Source: Osedax frankpressi
Taxonomy: Eukaryota; Annelida; Polychaeta; Sabellida; Siboglinidae
Assembly (NCBI GenBank): GCA_964035775.1
Contig: OZ038318.1
Coordinates: 1,842,016 to 1,906,015 of the forward strand
Direction of reading: 5' to 3'
Length of the DNA stretch: 64,000 bases
In this document: positions 62,660 to 64,000 of the stretch, in pieces
Layout of the letters: each line of letters starts with the position of its first letter
How positions within the stretch are numbered: the first letter of the stretch is position 1
Position numbers and translations under genes: made by a program
The notes under the pieces: model-generated
Seen by the model: the letters and a program-made list of their open reading frames with translations, nothing else
The model's database searches: none
Told to the model about the DNA's origin: nothing

Positions 62660-63860
62660 AATACACTCTACACTAAATAATACACTATATAAACATTATA
62701 ATACACTCTACACTAAATAATACAATAAATAAACATTATAATACACTCTACACTAAATAATATACTATATAAACATTATAATACACTCTACACTAAATAA
62801 TACACTATATAAACATTAGAATATACTCTACACTAAATAATACACTATATAAACAATATAATACACTCTACACTAAATAATACACTATATAAACATTATA
62901 ATGCACTCTACACTAAATAATACACTATATAAACATTATAATACACTATACACTAAATAATTCACTATATAAACATTATAATACTGTCTACACTAAATAA
63001 TACACTATATAAACATTATAATATACTCTACACTAAATAATACACTAAATAAACATTATAATACACTCTACACTAAATAATACACTATATAAACATTATA
63101 CTACACTCTACACTAAATAATACACTATATAAACATTATAATATACTCTACACTAAATATTACACTATATAAACATTATAATATACTCTACACTAAATAA
63201 TACACTATATAAACATTATAATGCACTCTACACTAAATAATACATTATATAAACATTATAATACACTCTACACTAAATAATACACTATATAAACATTATA
63301 ATACACTCTACACTAAATAATACAATAAATAAACATTATAATACACTCTACACTAAATAATATACTATATAAACATTATAATACACTCTACACTAAATAA
63401 TACACTATATAAACATTAGAATATACTCTACACTAAATAATACACTATATAAACAATATAATACACTCTACACTAAATAATACACTATATAAACATTATA
63501 ATGCACTCTACACTAAATAATACACTATATAAACATTATAATACACTATACACTAAATAATTCACTATATAAACATTATAATACTGTCTACACTAAATAA
63601 TACACTATATAAACATTATAATATACTCTACACTAAATAATACACTAAATAAACATTATAATACACTCTACACTAAATAATACACTATATAAACATTATA
63701 CTACACTCTACACTAAATAATACACTATATAAACATTATAATATACTCTACACTAAATAATACACTATATAAACATTATAATATACTCTACACTAAATAA
63801 TACACTATATAAACATTATAATGCACTCTACACTAAATAATACATTATATAAACAATATA
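62660..63860. repeat. Tandem pair of 600-bp satellite blocks
   Basis: The sequence at about 62,660-63,255 repeats at exactly +600 bp (15 units), including the rare ATACTGTCTACAC and ACTAAATAATTCAC variants. I see one substitution in the core (AAATATTACAC against AAATAATACAC near 63,128). This is among the youngest duplications in the window. Confidence 0.87.
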
Positions 63861-64000
63861 ATACACTCTACACTAAATAATACACTAAATAAACATTATA
63901 ATACACTCTACACTAAATAATACACTATATAAACATTATAATACACTCTACACTAAATAATACACTATATAAACATTATAATACACTCTACACTAAATAA

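Larger units (their letters stand above)
6311..64000. repeat. 40-bp satellite array, about 1,440 units
   Basis: A continuous array reaching the right edge of the window. The unit is a dimer: half A is ACACTCTACACTAAATAAT (19 bp) and half B begins ACACTATATAAACATT and ends ATAAT (21 bp). Common variants are 41-bp units with TATTGTAAAC or TATAGTAAAC instead of TATATAAAC, or with ATTATTAATAC instead of ATTATAATAC. Others are ACTAAATAAAC, CACAATATAAAC, AATGCACTC, AATATACTC and ACATTATA. The consensus is 80% A+T with eight C and no G on the + strand, so CpG is essentially absent. The first units (6,311-6,420) are the most degenerate, as expected at an array edge. No gene, transposon or unrelated insertion interrupts the array anywhere to 64,000. 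A pericentromeric or heterochromatic role is possible but not shown. Confidence 0.98.

Noticed and set aside
6311-64000. CRISPR array
   Set aside because: Units are contiguous with no unique spacers; this is a satellite.
6311-64000. Functional centromere
   Set aside because: Array length and AT content would allow it, but there is no centromere-specific motif visible and the array may be intronic; left as an open possibility only.

Overview
The window is non-protein-rich DNA from an AT-rich eukaryote, almost certainly an animal. About 90% of it (roughly 6,311 to the right edge) is one tandem satellite with a ~40-bp unit. It opens with a second, unrelated 11-bp minisatellite (1-1,096), which ends at a block of exactly 200 N (1,097-1,296). 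Only about 4.4 kb (1,297-5,702) is single-copy sequence. A third tandem repeat (84/71-bp unit, 5,703-6,203) lies between that island and the main satellite. The animal call rests on one recognisable coding exon; the species cannot be named from this sequence.

The island holds one exon I can identify. On the minus strand at 5,170-5,318 an open frame ends in a stop and matches, gap-free over about 30 residues, the C-terminal end of BORCS5/myrlysin (LOH1CR12 family) as I remember it. BORCS5 is a BORC subunit that links lysosomes to kinesin transport. The rest of that ~200-residue protein must be encoded at higher coordinates, but there is no room for it before the repeats. So either the >58 kb of repeats sits inside one intron of the gene, or the exon is cut off from its gene. 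Further minus-strand open frames with splice-like edges (2,880-2,981; 1,780-1,968; 3,995-4,132) are exon candidates of unknown family. The patch at 3,280-4,180 has open frames on both strands and also contains a ~222-bp imperfect palindrome (3,731-3,952) resembling a foldback/MITE-type element.

The main satellite is a fused dimer of two related halves, 19 bp and 21 bp. Its consensus has no G on the + strand, hence no CpG, and it carries a TATATAAA in every unit. The array has grown by repeated block duplication at several scales: tandem blocks of about 0.6, 1.0, 1.2, 1.6, 2.05, 2.4-2.5, 2.95 and 5.3 kb, plus a 12-13 kb block present twice (8,055-20,480 and 23,431-36,614). The copies are nearly identical, so the duplications are recent. 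The 11-bp array is also G-free on the + strand, whereas the 84/71-bp array between them is almost C-free, so the strand skew flips twice. No RNA genes, CRISPR arrays, viral fossils or intact autonomous transposons were seen.
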